This document shows, in pieces, positions 1 through 7,756 of a DNA stretch of 64,000 nucleotides (positions within the stretch are counted from its first letter, which is position 1; each line of letters starts with the position of its first letter). The DNA is from Neokomagataea thailandica NBRC 106555 (GTDB lineage Bacteria > Pseudomonadota > Alphaproteobacteria > Acetobacterales > Acetobacteraceae): positions 62,001-126,000 of the forward strand of contig NZ_BCZB01000001.1 in assembly GCF_001598495.1 (NCBI RefSeq). The letters run 5' to 3'. A program made the translations under genes and the position numbers. The notes below the pieces were generated by a model. That model was given only the letters and a program-made list of their open reading frames with translations, had not been told where the DNA came from and ran no database searches.

Positions 1-735
1 CACGGCGCGGAAGGCATGAATGCGCAGATCATGTCCACCAAAGAGGCTGGGCAGCGCTGAGGATGCGATGGCTTCTGCTGGTGGTGGAATGGGGGTTGTG
101 ATGGGCGTTGTGTCAGAGACGGCATCGCGCCCGTTGACCCGGCACCAGTCTTGTAGTTCGGCAATGCTGATGAGGGGCAGGCCGTGTTTTGCGGCATAGC
201 GGCGGAGTTCTGGCAGGCGCATCATGCTGCCGTCATCGGCCATGATTTCGCAGATTACCCCGGCAGGGTGCAGTCCCGCTAAGCGCGCGAGGTCAATAGA
301 GCCTTCGGTATGGCCATTCCGTGCGATGACCCCTTGGGGGTGGGCGCGGAGGGGGAAGATATGACCGGGGGAGATGAGATCTGCTGCCACGGCATCTGGA
401 TGCGCGGCAACCACGATGGTTCGGGCGCGGTCTGCGGCGGAAATGCCTGTGGTGACGCCGGTGGCTGCTTCGATGGAGACGGTGAAGGCCGTGCCGCGTG
501 GGTCACGGTTCTTCTCAACCATAGGGGGCAGGTTCAGGCGGTCTGCGTGCTCTGTTTCCAGTGGGAGGCAGATGAGGCCGCGTGCTTCCTTGACCATGAA
601 GTTAATGGCTTCAGGTGTGGCGAACTGGGCGGCCATGACGAGGTCACCCTCATTCTCCCGGTTTTCATCATCCACCATGACGACCATACCGCCGCGGCGA
701 TAGGCTTCAATGGCGGCTTTGAGGTGTGGGGTCAT
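1..735 (-). CDS. ribB: 3,4-dihydroxy-2-butanone 4-phosphate synthase, probably RibBA (partial, runs off the window start)
   Basis: The reverse strand reads open from ATG at 735 to base 1 (245 codons, no stop), so the 3' end lies outside the window. The translation starts MTPHLKAAIEAYRRGGMVVM and shows DHBP synthase hallmarks: the acidic VDDENRENEGD stretch, then an FMVKEARGLICLP segment and RAHPQGVIARNGHTEGSIDL. The enzyme makes the four-carbon riboflavin precursor from ribulose 5-phosphate. After about residue 225 the text LPSLFGGHDLRIHAF looks like the start of a GTP cyclohydrolase II-like domain, so a bifunctional RibBA form is likely; whether that domain is active cannot be seen. The ATG overlaps the ribE stop (ATGA) and GGAGGA lies just upstream, indicating translational coupling in the rib operon. 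Confidence 0.93.
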   Translation of the reverse strand, partial: MTPHLKAAIEAYRRGGMVVMVDDENRENEGDLVMAAQFATPEAINFMVKEARGLICLPLETEHADRLNLPPMVEKNRDPRGTAFTVSIEAATGVTTGISAADRARTIVVAAHPDAVAADLISPGHIFPLRAHPQGVIARNGHTEGSIDLARLAGLHPAGVICEIMADDGSMMRLPELRRYAAKHGLPLISIAELQDWCRVNGRDAVSDTTPITTPIPPPAEAIASSALPSLFGGHDLRIHAFRAV

Positions 736-1370
736 GACTGTGTTCCTCCGGCATGTGGGGAGAAGCGCACGAGGTTTTCAACGTATTTGGCCAGCACATC
801 GACCTCAACATTCATCTTCGCATTGGGGGAGAGGCTTGAGAGGTTCGTATGTTCCCATGTGTGCGGGATGATGGTGAGGCTGATTTCAAAGCCGCTTTGC
901 TCGTTATGGGTGATGCCATCATATAGGGCGTTAACGGTGAGGCTGATGCCATCAAAGGTGATAGAACCTTTTTCCACGACATAACGGCGCAGATCTTGCG
1001 GAACGAAGACGCGCAGGACGTGAGAATCTCCGGCATGGGAATGGCTTGTGAGTGTGGCGACGCCGTCCACATGGCCTTGCACGATATGACCAGAGAGGCG
1101 GGTGCTGGCCGCGACGGCACGTTCCAGATTGACCCGTGCGCCGACGGTGAGTGCGCCAAGAGGGGTACGGGAGAGGGTCTCACCGCTGAGGTGGAAGGAG
1201 GCAATACCCGCATGATCGAAGGATTGAACGGTCAAACAGACGCCGTTGACGGCAATGCTTTCCCCTAATTCGAGGTCTGTGATGTGGGTTTCCACAGTGA
1301 GATCCATGGCGGAATCACGGAGGGAGACGGCACGGACAGTGCCCAGACGTTCGATTATTCCGGAGAACAT
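732..1370 (-). CDS. ribE: Riboflavin synthase alpha chain
   Basis: A 212-residue protein that dismutates two 6,7-dimethyl-8-ribityllumazine molecules to riboflavin. It starts with the family hallmark MFSGIIERLGTV and has the two tandem lumazine-binding barrels: an N-terminal one with LGESIAVNGVCLTV near residues 36-49, and a second with KGSITFDGISLTVNAL near residues 133-148. The length is usual for the family. It overlaps the end of ribD by 16 bases and its TGA overlaps the ribB ATG, so ribD-ribE-ribB form one coupled operon. Expression should follow the FMN riboswitch upstream of ribD. Confidence 0.96.
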   Translation of the reverse strand: MFSGIIERLGTVRAVSLRDSAMDLTVETHITDLELGESIAVNGVCLTVQSFDHAGIASFHLSGETLSRTPLGALTVGARVNLERAVAASTRLSGHIVQGHVDGVATLTSHSHAGDSHVLRVFVPQDLRRYVVEKGSITFDGISLTVNALYDGITHNEQSGFEISLTIIPHTWEHTNLSSLSPNAKMNVEVDVLAKYVENLVRFSPHAGGTQS

Positions 1371-2395
1371 GTTTTTTCCCTCAACAGGCGCAGGGGGCTT
1401 AGGCCGTGGGGGCCGTGCTGCGTTGTTATGTCGATACGGTCAGCCGTATTGGTTTTGTGAATGGTGAGCCAGTCATCCCAAAGATTGAGCTCTGAGACGG
1501 CTTTCAAGAGGGCTGGGCCACCTTCTACCATAGCCCAATTGACGCCATGTTCTGCCAAAAGAGCAGGAACATTGGCGAGGTTGTCGCTCACGAGAACGGT
1601 AAAGCCTGCTTCGGCCATGCGTGCACGCCATAAAGTAGGCATACGGCCAAAGGGACCGCCGCTACGGTCACAAACAACGATAATGCGTGGGCCTCGCCCC
1701 ATATGGTCGGGGACGTGCCGCACGGTGAAAGAGGGGTCATCCGTCAAGACTGTGCCGATGCCTGTAATGATGGCATCCGTTGCGCGGCGCAGGCGGTGTG
1801 CGAGGGTGAGTGATGCTGCGGATGTGAAGGTCTTTTGCCCTTTTGGGGGAACCATCGAGCCAGCGTCATTCAGAGCTTGCTTGATGCTGATCCATGGGCG
1901 CTGATTCAGGACGCGTTGTTGAAACGGTATGATGAGCGCGGCGCAGTCTTCTGCGAGGTCAGCCAGTTCCGCATGGTTAGATAAGAAGGTGACGTTGCGG
2001 TTGCCGGGGGCTTCGCGCAGGCGTGAGGCACCGCCGGATGCTTTGGGGTTGGGGTCTGCCGCGCCAATCCAGATGTCTTGAACGGATGTGTTGAGGAGCG
2101 CTTCACTGCATGGCGGTGTGCGCCCGGTATGGTTACACGGTTCAAGTGTGACGAGCGCCGTATGGACTTGATCGAGGACGCCTTTTTGATGAGCCTCGTT
2201 GATAGCCATGATTTCTGCGTGTGGAGCGCCGACTTTGGGGTGTGTGCCAGTGGCGAGGACCGCACCGTTTTTATCGAGCAATGCGCAGCCGACGGAAGGG
2301 TTCGGAGCGGTTGCTCCAAGGGTGTCCGTGGCTTGTGTAATCAGCGCATGGAACACTGGCCGGATATGCGCCGGTGACAGCGTTAGAGCAGACAT
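1355..2395 (-). CDS. ribD: Bifunctional diaminohydroxyphosphoribosylaminopyrimidine deaminase / reductase
   Basis: First gene of the rib operon. The N-terminal deaminase carries the zinc motif GAPHAEIMA (His59, Glu61) and EPCNHTGRTPPC (Cys87, Cys96). From about residue 150 a reductase domain follows, with RPWISIKQALNDAG and DAIITGIGTVLTDDPS. It converts the pyrimidine product of GTP cyclohydrolase II to 5-amino-6-ribitylamino-uracil phosphate. The start is uncertain: the frame also opens at a TTG six codons upstream (2413). I chose the ATG at 2395, giving 346 residues, but neither has a strong ribosome-binding site, which fits control of initiation by the riboswitch leader. Confidence 0.94.
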   Translation of the reverse strand: MSALTLSPAHIRPVFHALITQATDTLGATAPNPSVGCALLDKNGAVLATGTHPKVGAPHAEIMAINEAHQKGVLDQVHTALVTLEPCNHTGRTPPCSEALLNTSVQDIWIGAADPNPKASGGASRLREAPGNRNVTFLSNHAELADLAEDCAALIIPFQQRVLNQRPWISIKQALNDAGSMVPPKGQKTFTSAASLTLAHRLRRATDAIITGIGTVLTDDPSFTVRHVPDHMGRGPRIIVVCDRSGGPFGRMPTLWRARMAEAGFTVLVSDNLANVPALLAEHGVNWAMVEGGPALLKAVSELNLWDDWLTIHKTNTADRIDITTQHGPHGLSPLRLLREKTCSPE

Positions 2396-2490
2396 GTTGG
2401 TCGCATTGGTCAAGGCGTGTCACTTACATCCCGGTTGGGTATTCCAGATCGGAACACTCCCAAGGCACACGCCGCACAGAGCCGGGGTGT

Positions 2491-2523
2491 GACGTTTGGA
2501 CACAGGACGACTGTGTAAACGTC
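2491..2523 (-). promoter_or_regulatory. Hairpin in the ribD leader (riboswitch expression platform)
   Basis: Between the FMN aptamer and ribD, GACGTTT-ACACAG pairs with CTGTGT-CC-AAACGTC: a 13-bp stem with a two-base bulge and a 5-nt loop. No U-run follows, so it is not a classical intrinsic terminator. Its position suggests it is part of the expression platform or a structural spacer; the mechanism is inferred. Confidence 0.55.
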
Positions 2524-2544
2524 TGACCACCGGGGCCGTTACTG

Positions 2545-2698
2545 CGTTCTCTCTCATCCGGACTATGACCGTCGGCTCCGGAGTCACACCGGATCTGCTG
2601 GACCCCCAACCGTTGATGGGCCGGGGCGCTCGCGGGCTTTGTGGTGCCGAAGCCTCACATTACCGCCGGTGGGGAGTTACACCCCGCCCTGAGAACGT
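2545..2698 (-). promoter_or_regulatory. FMN riboswitch (RFN element)
   Basis: On the minus strand the conserved blocks of the RFN aptamer appear in order: TCTCAGGGCGGGGTG, CTCCCCACCGGCGGTAA, AGCCCGCGAGCG, GATCCGGTGTGACTCCGG, CCGACGGTCATAGTCCGGAT and a closing GAGAGAACG that pairs with the opening CGTTCTC to form P1. It sits about 150 bases upstream of ribD in the same orientation. FMN binding is expected to lower expression of the ribD-ribE-ribB operon. Confidence 0.97.
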
Positions 2699-2904
2699 TT
2701 GTTCAATACGATATTTATGGGGAGAGAAATTGGTTTTTGCAAGAGGTAATCGTGGGTGGTAAGCATGTTTTGCGTTTTATTTGTGTTTAATTTTTTTATC
2801 ACTAAATATAAATTTGTTATTATTAGAAATAACAAATTAAAATAGTAATTTTTAGCCCTTTTAAATCATAAGATAAAAGCGGTTGATCATCTATGGGAGA
2901 TAAA

Positions 2905-4350
2905 ATGTCTGCACGTTGTGGAGGGGTGAATCCTGTCATTGTGTGGTTTCGGCATGATGTGCGTCTGGATGATCATCCTGCTTTGATGGCGGCTGTGGCC
3001 ACGGGTTGCCCAGTGCTGTGTGTGTATATTTTAGATCAAACATTGGACCATGTTGCAGCGAGAGGAGCGGCATATCGTTGGTGGCTCCAAGGTGCTTTAG
3101 CGTCTTTACGTGCGCAGTTGCAGCGTTATGGCGGTACATTGCTGACTTTGGTGGGTGATGCGCAGGATGTGTTGCCGCGTCTGGTGTCTGATGTGGGGGC
3201 TGTCAGTGTTTTTGCGCATCATCGCATTTTAGAAGCGGAACAGGCGCAGGATCAGCACTTGGTTGATGGTTTGGCGCGTCGTGGCGTTGGGTTTCAGTTG
3301 GAATGGGGAAGTGTTTTGCGGCACCCCCATGATATTTTGACAAAAGAGCGCCGAGCGTATCGGGTTTATACGGCGTTTTGGAAGGTTCTTCAGGCGATAG
3401 GGGCAGAAACACCGCTTGCTGTGCCTCAAAACATAACCTTTGCACCGGTGCCGGATGATCTTCTCGCAGGGAAACGTTTGGATGAGGCGTCGTTGCGGTC
3501 TGTTGCGCCGGATTGGGCTGCGGGGTTCCGTGCAAGCTGGCGTGTTGATTTGGATGCCGGGCAGCAGGCTCTGGAACTGTTTTTGGATGATCTTTGTGGG
3601 GCGTATGACGCATCACGGGATTACATGGCGGAGGAGGGGACGTCACGCCTGTCGCCTTATCTAGCGAGCGGCATGCTTTCGCCTAGGCGTTTGTGGGATG
3701 TTGTGATGCGCCGTGGTGAGGGTAGCAAGGGCGCGCAGGTTTTTCTGTCTGAATTAGGGTGGCGTGAATTTGCGCAGTACACGCTCTTTCATACGCCGTC
3801 CCTACCGTATGAGAATGTAAACCAAAAATTCCACGCTATGCCCTGGCGGAACGCTGTGCAGGATTTAAAGGCATGGCAGATGGGGCAAACGGGTGTGCCG
3901 ATTGTGGACGCGGCGATGAGGCAGCTCTGGCACACGGGCTGGATGCATAATCGGGCGCGTATGATTGTGGGGTCATTTTTGACCAAGCATTTGCTGATGG
4001 ATTGGCGCGAAGGTGAGGCGTGGTTCCGCGATACGTTGGTGGATTATGATCCGGCGAGTAATGCGATGAACTGGCAGTGGGTCGCGGGTACGGGCATTGA
4101 TGCTGCGCCGTTTTTTCGGATTTTCAATCCGACGCTTCAGGCGGAGAAGTTTGACTCCGAGGGGGTTTATATTCGGCGTTGGGTGCCAGAATTAGGGGCA
4201 TTATCAGGCAAGGCTTTGCGGGAACCGTGGAATGCTTCAGCAACGGTATTACGGTCTGCGGGAGTGGAGTTGGGGCGGACTTACCCTCGGCCGATCGTGG
4301 GTTTGCCTGAGGGGCGGGACAGGGCTTTGGGAGCGTTGAAAGCCTTGTAA
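2905..4350 (+). CDS. phrB: Deoxyribodipyrimidine photo-lyase
   Basis: A 481-residue class I photolyase/cryptochrome-family protein. The N-terminal alpha/beta antenna domain begins IVWFRHDVRLDDHPAL. The C-terminal FAD domain carries LSELGWREFAQYTLFH, TGVPIVDAAMRQLWHTGWMH, NRARMIVGSFLTKHLLMDWR and SNAMNWQWVAGTGIDAAP, all diagnostic. It repairs UV-induced pyrimidine dimers using blue light. An in-frame ATG exists at 2893, but GGGAG inside that stretch is well placed for the ATG at 2905, which I prefer. The gene stands alone, preceded by about 190 bases of AT-rich DNA that should hold its promoter. Confidence 0.95.
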   Translation: MSARCGGVNPVIVWFRHDVRLDDHPALMAAVATGCPVLCVYILDQTLDHVAARGAAYRWWLQGALASLRAQLQRYGGTLLTLVGDAQDVLPRLVSDVGAVSVFAHHRILEAEQAQDQHLVDGLARRGVGFQLEWGSVLRHPHDILTKERRAYRVYTAFWKVLQAIGAETPLAVPQNITFAPVPDDLLAGKRLDEASLRSVAPDWAAGFRASWRVDLDAGQQALELFLDDLCGAYDASRDYMAEEGTSRLSPYLASGMLSPRRLWDVVMRRGEGSKGAQVFLSELGWREFAQYTLFHTPSLPYENVNQKFHAMPWRNAVQDLKAWQMGQTGVPIVDAAMRQLWHTGWMHNRARMIVGSFLTKHLLMDWREGEAWFRDTLVDYDPASNAMNWQWVAGTGIDAAPFFRIFNPTLQAEKFDSEGVYIRRWVPELGALSGKALREPWNASATVLRSAGVELGRTYPRPIVGLPEGRDRALGALKAL

Positions 4351-4449
4351 TGCGGTTATGGTGATTGGGTGCAGTGATATTGCGTGGGCGTTGTTTTTTG
4401 AGTGGCTGTGATGTCGTGTGTGGCTTGGGGGAAGATATTGCTGCTTTGT

Positions 4450-4471
4450 CGTATGGTCGTATGACCATACG
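4450..4471. repeat. Perfect inverted repeat between phrB and the Trm112-like gene
   Basis: CGTATGGTC and GACCATACG form a perfect 9-bp inverted repeat around a 4-base loop. It lies in the 211-base gap where two convergent genes end. There is no T-run on either side, so an intrinsic terminator is not well supported; a Rho-assisted stop or an operator is possible. Nothing else was recognised in the gap. Confidence 0.5.
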
Positions 4472-4561
4472 CAAGGAAGGCGTTTCAAGGCGATTATGAG
4501 CGAAGAAGGAGGTTGTCTCTGCTTTGCTCTGGTTGTTGCATTGTGGTGGCGGAGTCAGACT

Positions 4562-4747
4562 TTACGGTGTGTCCTCTAACGGTCGCGCTTCATCGGGCAG
4601 CATGATGGGGATGCCGTCTTTGATGGGGTAGGCGCAGCGTGCCTTGGGGCTGATCAATTCTTGCGCGGCGCTGTCATAGATGAGTTGTCCCTTTGTGAGG
4701 GGGCAAACAAGGACGGATAGAAGGCGTGGGTCAAGTTCAGATGTCAT
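4562..4747 (-). CDS. Trm112-family small protein
   Basis: A 61-residue protein with the Trm112/UPF0434 layout: [17 protein letters not shown], then [19 protein letters not shown]. Family members are small zinc-ribbon-like proteins; the eukaryotic one activates methyltransferases, while the bacterial role is poorly known. Only two cysteines (in LVCPLTKG and KARCAYP) are present, so four-Cys zinc binding is not apparent. It lies 3 bases after the stop of the LON-domain gene and closes the cnoX-LON-Trm112 operon. Confidence 0.9.
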   Translation of the reverse strand: MTSELDPRLLSVLVCPLTKGQLIYDSAAQELISPKARCAYPIKDGIPIMLPDEARPLEDTP

Positions 4748-4750
4748 GGG

Positions 4751-5443
4751 TTATTCCATGCCCTGTCGTAGCAGGGTCAGCAAGAGTTCAGCGCGATCTG
4801 CGGGGCGTGTGGCTTCAAGGAGAAGCTGTTTTTCATCGTCCTCAAAGGGAATGAGCATGGGCAGTACGATGAGAAGAGAATGATCGTCTAATTCATCGAG
4901 TAAGGTCCAGTCTGTGCGTAGGTCCCGTGCGGCGAGGTAGCTTTTTAATGTTGTGAGAAGTTTTTCCCGGCTGACGGCGGCGATTGGGGCATCCATCATG
5001 TCTTCAACATAGGCCGAGACGTCGATGGAGCCTTCACGCCAGCATTGTTCTGTCAGTGTATCGCGCAGTAATCGAAAGCGGGCGACGCCGTGTAATACGA
5101 TCATGAATGTGCCGTCTGGTTGTTCGGCAAATTCCATGACGCGCCCTACGGCTCCTACCTTGTGTAGGGGCGGGTGATCTAAGAGGGCATCGTCTTCATC
5201 GTCATCCAAAGGTTGGATGATGCCGATGAGACGATTTTTGGCCAATGCGTCTTCAAGCATGGCGATGTAGCGTGGCTCAAAGACTTGTAGAGGTAAGCGG
5301 CCGCCGGGGAGGAGGACTGCACCGGGCAGGACGAACAGCCCCAAACGTGGGGGCATGTCCGCCAAGGTGAGTTCATTCAGCGGTGTTACGCGCCGCGGAA
5401 TCTCAGGGAGTGTGATGAGGTTATTGAAATCGCGTGGTGTCAT
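4751..5443 (-). CDS. LON peptidase substrate-binding domain protein
   Basis: A 230-residue protein matching the N-terminal substrate-binding domain of Lon protease (PF02190 type): LGLFVLPGAVLLPGGRLPL, then VFEPRYIAMLEDALA, KVGAVGRVMEF and LHGVARFRLL. There is no AAA+ or protease domain. The ATG at 5443 overlaps the upstream cnoX stop (TAATG), which indicates translational coupling; the frame runs 22 codons further upstream only inside the cnoX reading frame. Its biochemical role is unknown. The cnoX-LON-Trm112 arrangement suggests a proteostasis function, by inference. Confidence 0.92.
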   Translation of the reverse strand: MTPRDFNNLITLPEIPRRVTPLNELTLADMPPRLGLFVLPGAVLLPGGRLPLQVFEPRYIAMLEDALAKNRLIGIIQPLDDDEDDALLDHPPLHKVGAVGRVMEFAEQPDGTFMIVLHGVARFRLLRDTLTEQCWREGSIDVSAYVEDMMDAPIAAVSREKLLTTLKSYLAARDLRTDWTLLDELDDHSLLIVLPMLIPFEDDEKQLLLEATRPADRAELLLTLLRQGME

Positions 5444-6384
5444 TAGGAAAACAGCACTGCGGAAAGCTTGCGGCGTGCGGCGAGGGTGTCTGGGTCTGTG
5501 TGTCCCCATGCTTCAAAAAACCGGAGGAGTTCTGCGCGTGCGGCACCATCGTTCCAGTCACGATCTGTGCGGATGATGGAGAGTAGCGTCTCGGCGGCAT
5601 CCGCGCGGTGACCAGCAGCATTGAGGGCTGCGGCTAATTCCATGCGAAGGTTGAAATCTTCAGGGGCGGTGATTGCTTTTTGGCGGAGTTCATCAAGCTG
5701 TGGTGCTGCTTGAGCGCCTTCTTTATGGAGGGCTAAGGCAGAGCGTGCGCCTGTGATTTCTGGGTGTGTGTCCAGTTTTGATGGGATTTGGCTAGAGGCG
5801 TCTTCGGCGGCTTCGGTTTCGCCTAAGGCAATGAGGGCGCGAATCATCCCGCCCCATGCGTCTGGGTTTTCGGATTCGGTTTCGAGTACGGCGCCAAAAA
5901 GGCCAGCAGCTTCGGCGGGGAGGTTTTCTAACAGTGCTTTCTTGCCAGCAGACAGCATTTCAGCAGCAGGCATTGCGCCGCCGCTTTCTTTTAAAACAGT
6001 TTCGACAAAGCGTCGGACGGCTGTTTCAGATTGTGCGCCTTGTACCGCGTCCAACACTTGGCCTTTCCAAAAGGCAACAACCAGTGGGATGGATTGGAGG
6101 GGAAGACCCATTTGGCTTAATTGTGCGGCGAGGCTTTGATTGGCTTCAATGTCGAGTTTGACGAGGCGGACGCGCCCTTGTGCTGCTTGCACGACCTTTT
6201 CGAGGACTGGCGTAAACTGCCGGCAAGGTCCGCACCAGGGTGCCCAGAAATCGACGAGGATGGGGAGTTCATTACTGGCTTCAATGACGTCTGCCATGAA
6301 GTTTTTCTGGTCTGTGTCGATAATGATTTTGGCGGCAGCGTTTGCGGTGGCTTGGCCGATGAGGGGTTCATTGAAGTTGCTCAT
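5443..6384 (-). CDS. cnoX: Thioredoxin-fold chaperone CnoX/YbbN-like with TPR region
   Basis: A 313-residue protein. Residues about 20-130 form a thioredoxin fold with LVDFWAPWCGPCRQF (Cys51 and Cys54, a full CGPC site) and GLPLQSIPLVVAFWKG carrying the cis-proline. The remainder is helical with TPR-like repeats such as ARSALALHKEG and LRMELAAALNAAGHRADA. Escherichia coli CnoX has lost CGPC, but many alphaproteobacterial homologues keep it, so redox activity is plausible here. The protein is expected to be cytosolic and to protect folding substrates under oxidative stress. It is the first gene of a three-gene operon. Confidence 0.93.
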   Translation of the reverse strand: MSNFNEPLIGQATANAAAKIIIDTDQKNFMADVIEASNELPILVDFWAPWCGPCRQFTPVLEKVVQAAQGRVRLVKLDIEANQSLAAQLSQMGLPLQSIPLVVAFWKGQVLDAVQGAQSETAVRRFVETVLKESGGAMPAAEMLSAGKKALLENLPAEAAGLFGAVLETESENPDAWGGMIRALIALGETEAAEDASSQIPSKLDTHPEITGARSALALHKEGAQAAPQLDELRQKAITAPEDFNLRMELAAALNAAGHRADAAETLLSIIRTDRDWNDGAARAELLRFFEAWGHTDPDTLAARRKLSAVLFS

Positions 6385-6538
6385 GGTCGGTCTTTCTATG
6401 GTGTCGCTGTGGTTTTGTCTTTCAGAAGAAGATCGGACGATGCTGCGTGATACGCAAGAGGGTAAGAAAAACGGAGGTGGGTGTATTTTTCCTCTTGCGG
6501 GGGAGGGTGAAATGCTTCATAAGCCTGTCCAACGGAGT

Positions 6539-6613
6539 GCGGGTGTAGCTCAGGGGTAGAGCACAACCTTGCCAAGGTTGGGGTCGTGGGTTCGAATCCC
6601 ATCACCCGCTCCA
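6539..6613 (+). tRNA. tRNA-Gly (GCC), copy 1
   Basis: A cloverleaf can be drawn: acceptor GCGGGTG/CACCCGC, D-stem GCTC/GAGC, anticodon stem CAACC/GGTTG with loop TTGCCAA (anticodon GCC at 6571-6573), T-stem GTGGG/CCCAT around TTCGAAT, discriminator T and encoded CCA. An intrinsic terminator follows directly. Confidence 0.98.
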
Positions 6614-6619
6614 GTTATG

Positions 6620-6647
6620 AAAAAGGCGCCATCAGGCGCCTTTTTTC
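6620..6647 (+). terminator. Intrinsic terminator after tRNA-Gly copy 1
   Basis: AAAAAGGCGCC, loop ATCA, GGCGCCTTTTTT: a GC-rich stem with a T-run, 7 bases after the CCA end. Confidence 0.9.
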
Positions 6648-6740
6648 GTTTCTAGCGCATAAATTCAAAAATATCATGAAGAGTTCATTTTTCCTCTTGC
6701 GGGGGAGGGTGAAATGCTTCATAAGCCCGTCCAACGGAGT

Positions 6741-6815
6741 GCGGGTGTAGCTCAGGGGTAGAGCACAACCTTGCCAAGGTTGGGGTCGTGGGTTCGAATC
6801 CCATCACCCGCTCCA
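6741..6815 (+). tRNA. tRNA-Gly (GCC), copy 2
   Basis: Identical in sequence to the copy at 6539-6613, including the GCC anticodon loop and the encoded CCA. Confidence 0.98.
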
Positions 6816-6821
6816 GTTATG

Positions 6822-6849
6822 AAAGAGGCGCCACTAGGCGCCTTTTTTC
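6822..6849 (+). terminator. Intrinsic terminator after tRNA-Gly copy 2
   Basis: AAAGAGGCGCC, loop ACTA, GGCGCCTTTTTT: a diverged copy of the terminator after the first tRNA. Confidence 0.9.
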
Positions 6850-6875
6850 GTTTCTACGCTATGAGCAGAAACAGT

Positions 6876-6907
6876 TTTCCTGCCCGGAAGCATTCCCGAG
6901 CAGGAAA
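6876..6907. terminator. Stem-loop downstream of ppa (possible terminator)
   Basis: TTTCCTGCCCGG and CCGAGCAGGAAA pair over 12 bases with one mismatch around an 8-base loop, 10 bases beyond the ppa stop. The T residues are inside the stem rather than after it, so terminator function is uncertain. Confidence 0.4.
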
Positions 6908-6916
6908 GAAAGCGTT

Positions 6917-7438
6917 TTACTTCGCAGCTGCGATTGCGCTTTCGATAGAAGTGTAGGCTTCTTCCTTTGTTGCCCAACCGGTTACTTTAACCCACTTGCC
7001 GGGTTCAAGATCTTTGTAGCGTTCAAAGAAATGCGTGATGGCCTGACGGGTGATTTCTGGCAGATCGTCGATGGATGTGACGTCTTTGTACTGTGTATGC
7101 ACCTTGTCGTGCGGAACGCAGATGATTTTTTCATCAACGCCGCTTTCATCTTCCATCTTCAACATGCCGATGGGGCGTGCACGGATGACCGCGCCCGGAA
7201 CGATAGCGGCTGGTGCGAGGACCAATGCGTCAGACGGGTCGCCATCGGCGGCGAGCGTGCCGGGGATGAAGCCATAAGCAGCAGGGTACGCCATTGGCGT
7301 GAAGATAATACGATCTACGATCAATGCACCGCTGTCTTTATCGACTTCGTATTTGACCTGAGAGCCCTGCGGAATCTCGATAACCACGTTGATGTCACGT
7401 GGTGCGTCTTTACCGGTTGGGATCTTGCTGATGTCCAT
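6917..7438 (-). CDS. ppa: Inorganic pyrophosphatase (family I)
   Basis: A 173-residue soluble family I pyrophosphatase. Visible hallmarks are the N-terminal INVVIEIPQGSQVKYE, YPAAYGFIPGTLA and the metal-binding DGDPSDALV, whose aspartates fall at residues 65, 67 and 70, as in the E. coli enzyme. It hydrolyses PPi to drive biosynthetic reactions in the cytosol. The frame extends to a GTG at 7447, but AAGGTG stands six bases before the ATG at 7438, which is the better start. It is monocistronic. Confidence 0.97.
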   Translation of the reverse strand: MDISKIPTGKDAPRDINVVIEIPQGSQVKYEVDKDSGALIVDRIIFTPMAYPAAYGFIPGTLAADGDPSDALVLAPAAIVPGAVIRARPIGMLKMEDESGVDEKIICVPHDKVHTQYKDVTSIDDLPEITRQAITHFFERYKDLEPGKWVKVTGWATKEEAYTSIESAIAAAK

Positions 7439-7606
7439 GAAAGGCACCTTGTCAGTCTGTGAATGGAACCGAGTGTGATCTTACTGGGCTGTTTTCACTC
7501 TGCCCACCCCCTCTCTTCTCTTTGCTTAGAAGAATAAATGTGTGGTTTTTCTCGACTAAGCACTTGCAAAAAAGTTTCAGGTGCGCGATTTGCTTGAACC
7601 AACCGC

Positions 7607-7680
7607 GCGCCTGTAGCTCAATTGGTTAGAGCCGTCCGCTCATAACGGATTGGTTGGGGGTTCAAGTCCCTCCGGGCGCA
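7607..7680 (+). tRNA. tRNA with CAT anticodon, probably tRNA-Ile2 (lysidine type); elongator tRNA-Met possible
   Basis: Cloverleaf: acceptor GCGCCTG/CGGGCGC, D-stem GCTC/GAGC, anticodon stem GTCCG/CGGAT with loop CTCATAA (CAT at 7641-7643), T-stem GGGGG/CCCTC around TTCAAGT, discriminator A. CCA is not encoded. C4-G69 and C5-G68 in the acceptor and the TTGGTTGG...TTCAAGTCC stretch resemble tRNA-Ile2, which TilS converts to read AUA, rather than elongator tRNA-Met. The structure is certain; the identity is inferred. Confidence 0.9.
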
Positions 7681-7756
7681 CGGTGTTTCTTTTGACGCGC
7701 ATCTACCATGCGCTGCTCAGCTTCTCACTCCACCTTCTCGATTTGGGAGACCTGCC

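Larger units (their letters stand above)
6485..6653 (+). repeat. Tandem duplication, copy A (tRNA-Gly unit)
   Basis: This 169-base block is nearly identical to 6687-6855 at an exact offset of 202 bases. It includes about 54 bases upstream of the tRNA, the tRNA and its terminator. Visible differences are one base in the upstream part (CCTGTCC versus CCCGTCC) and a few in the terminator. Duplication of the upstream part suggests each copy carries its own promoter. Confidence 0.92.
6687..6855 (+). repeat. Tandem duplication, copy B (tRNA-Gly unit)
   Basis: Second copy of the 169-base block at 6485-6653, containing upstream region, tRNA-Gly and terminator. About 33 bases of unrelated AT-rich sequence separate the copies. 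Confidence 0.92.

Noticed and set aside
310-984. 224-codon plus-strand frame at the window start
   Set aside because: It is antisense to ribB and ribE, whose protein signatures are clear.
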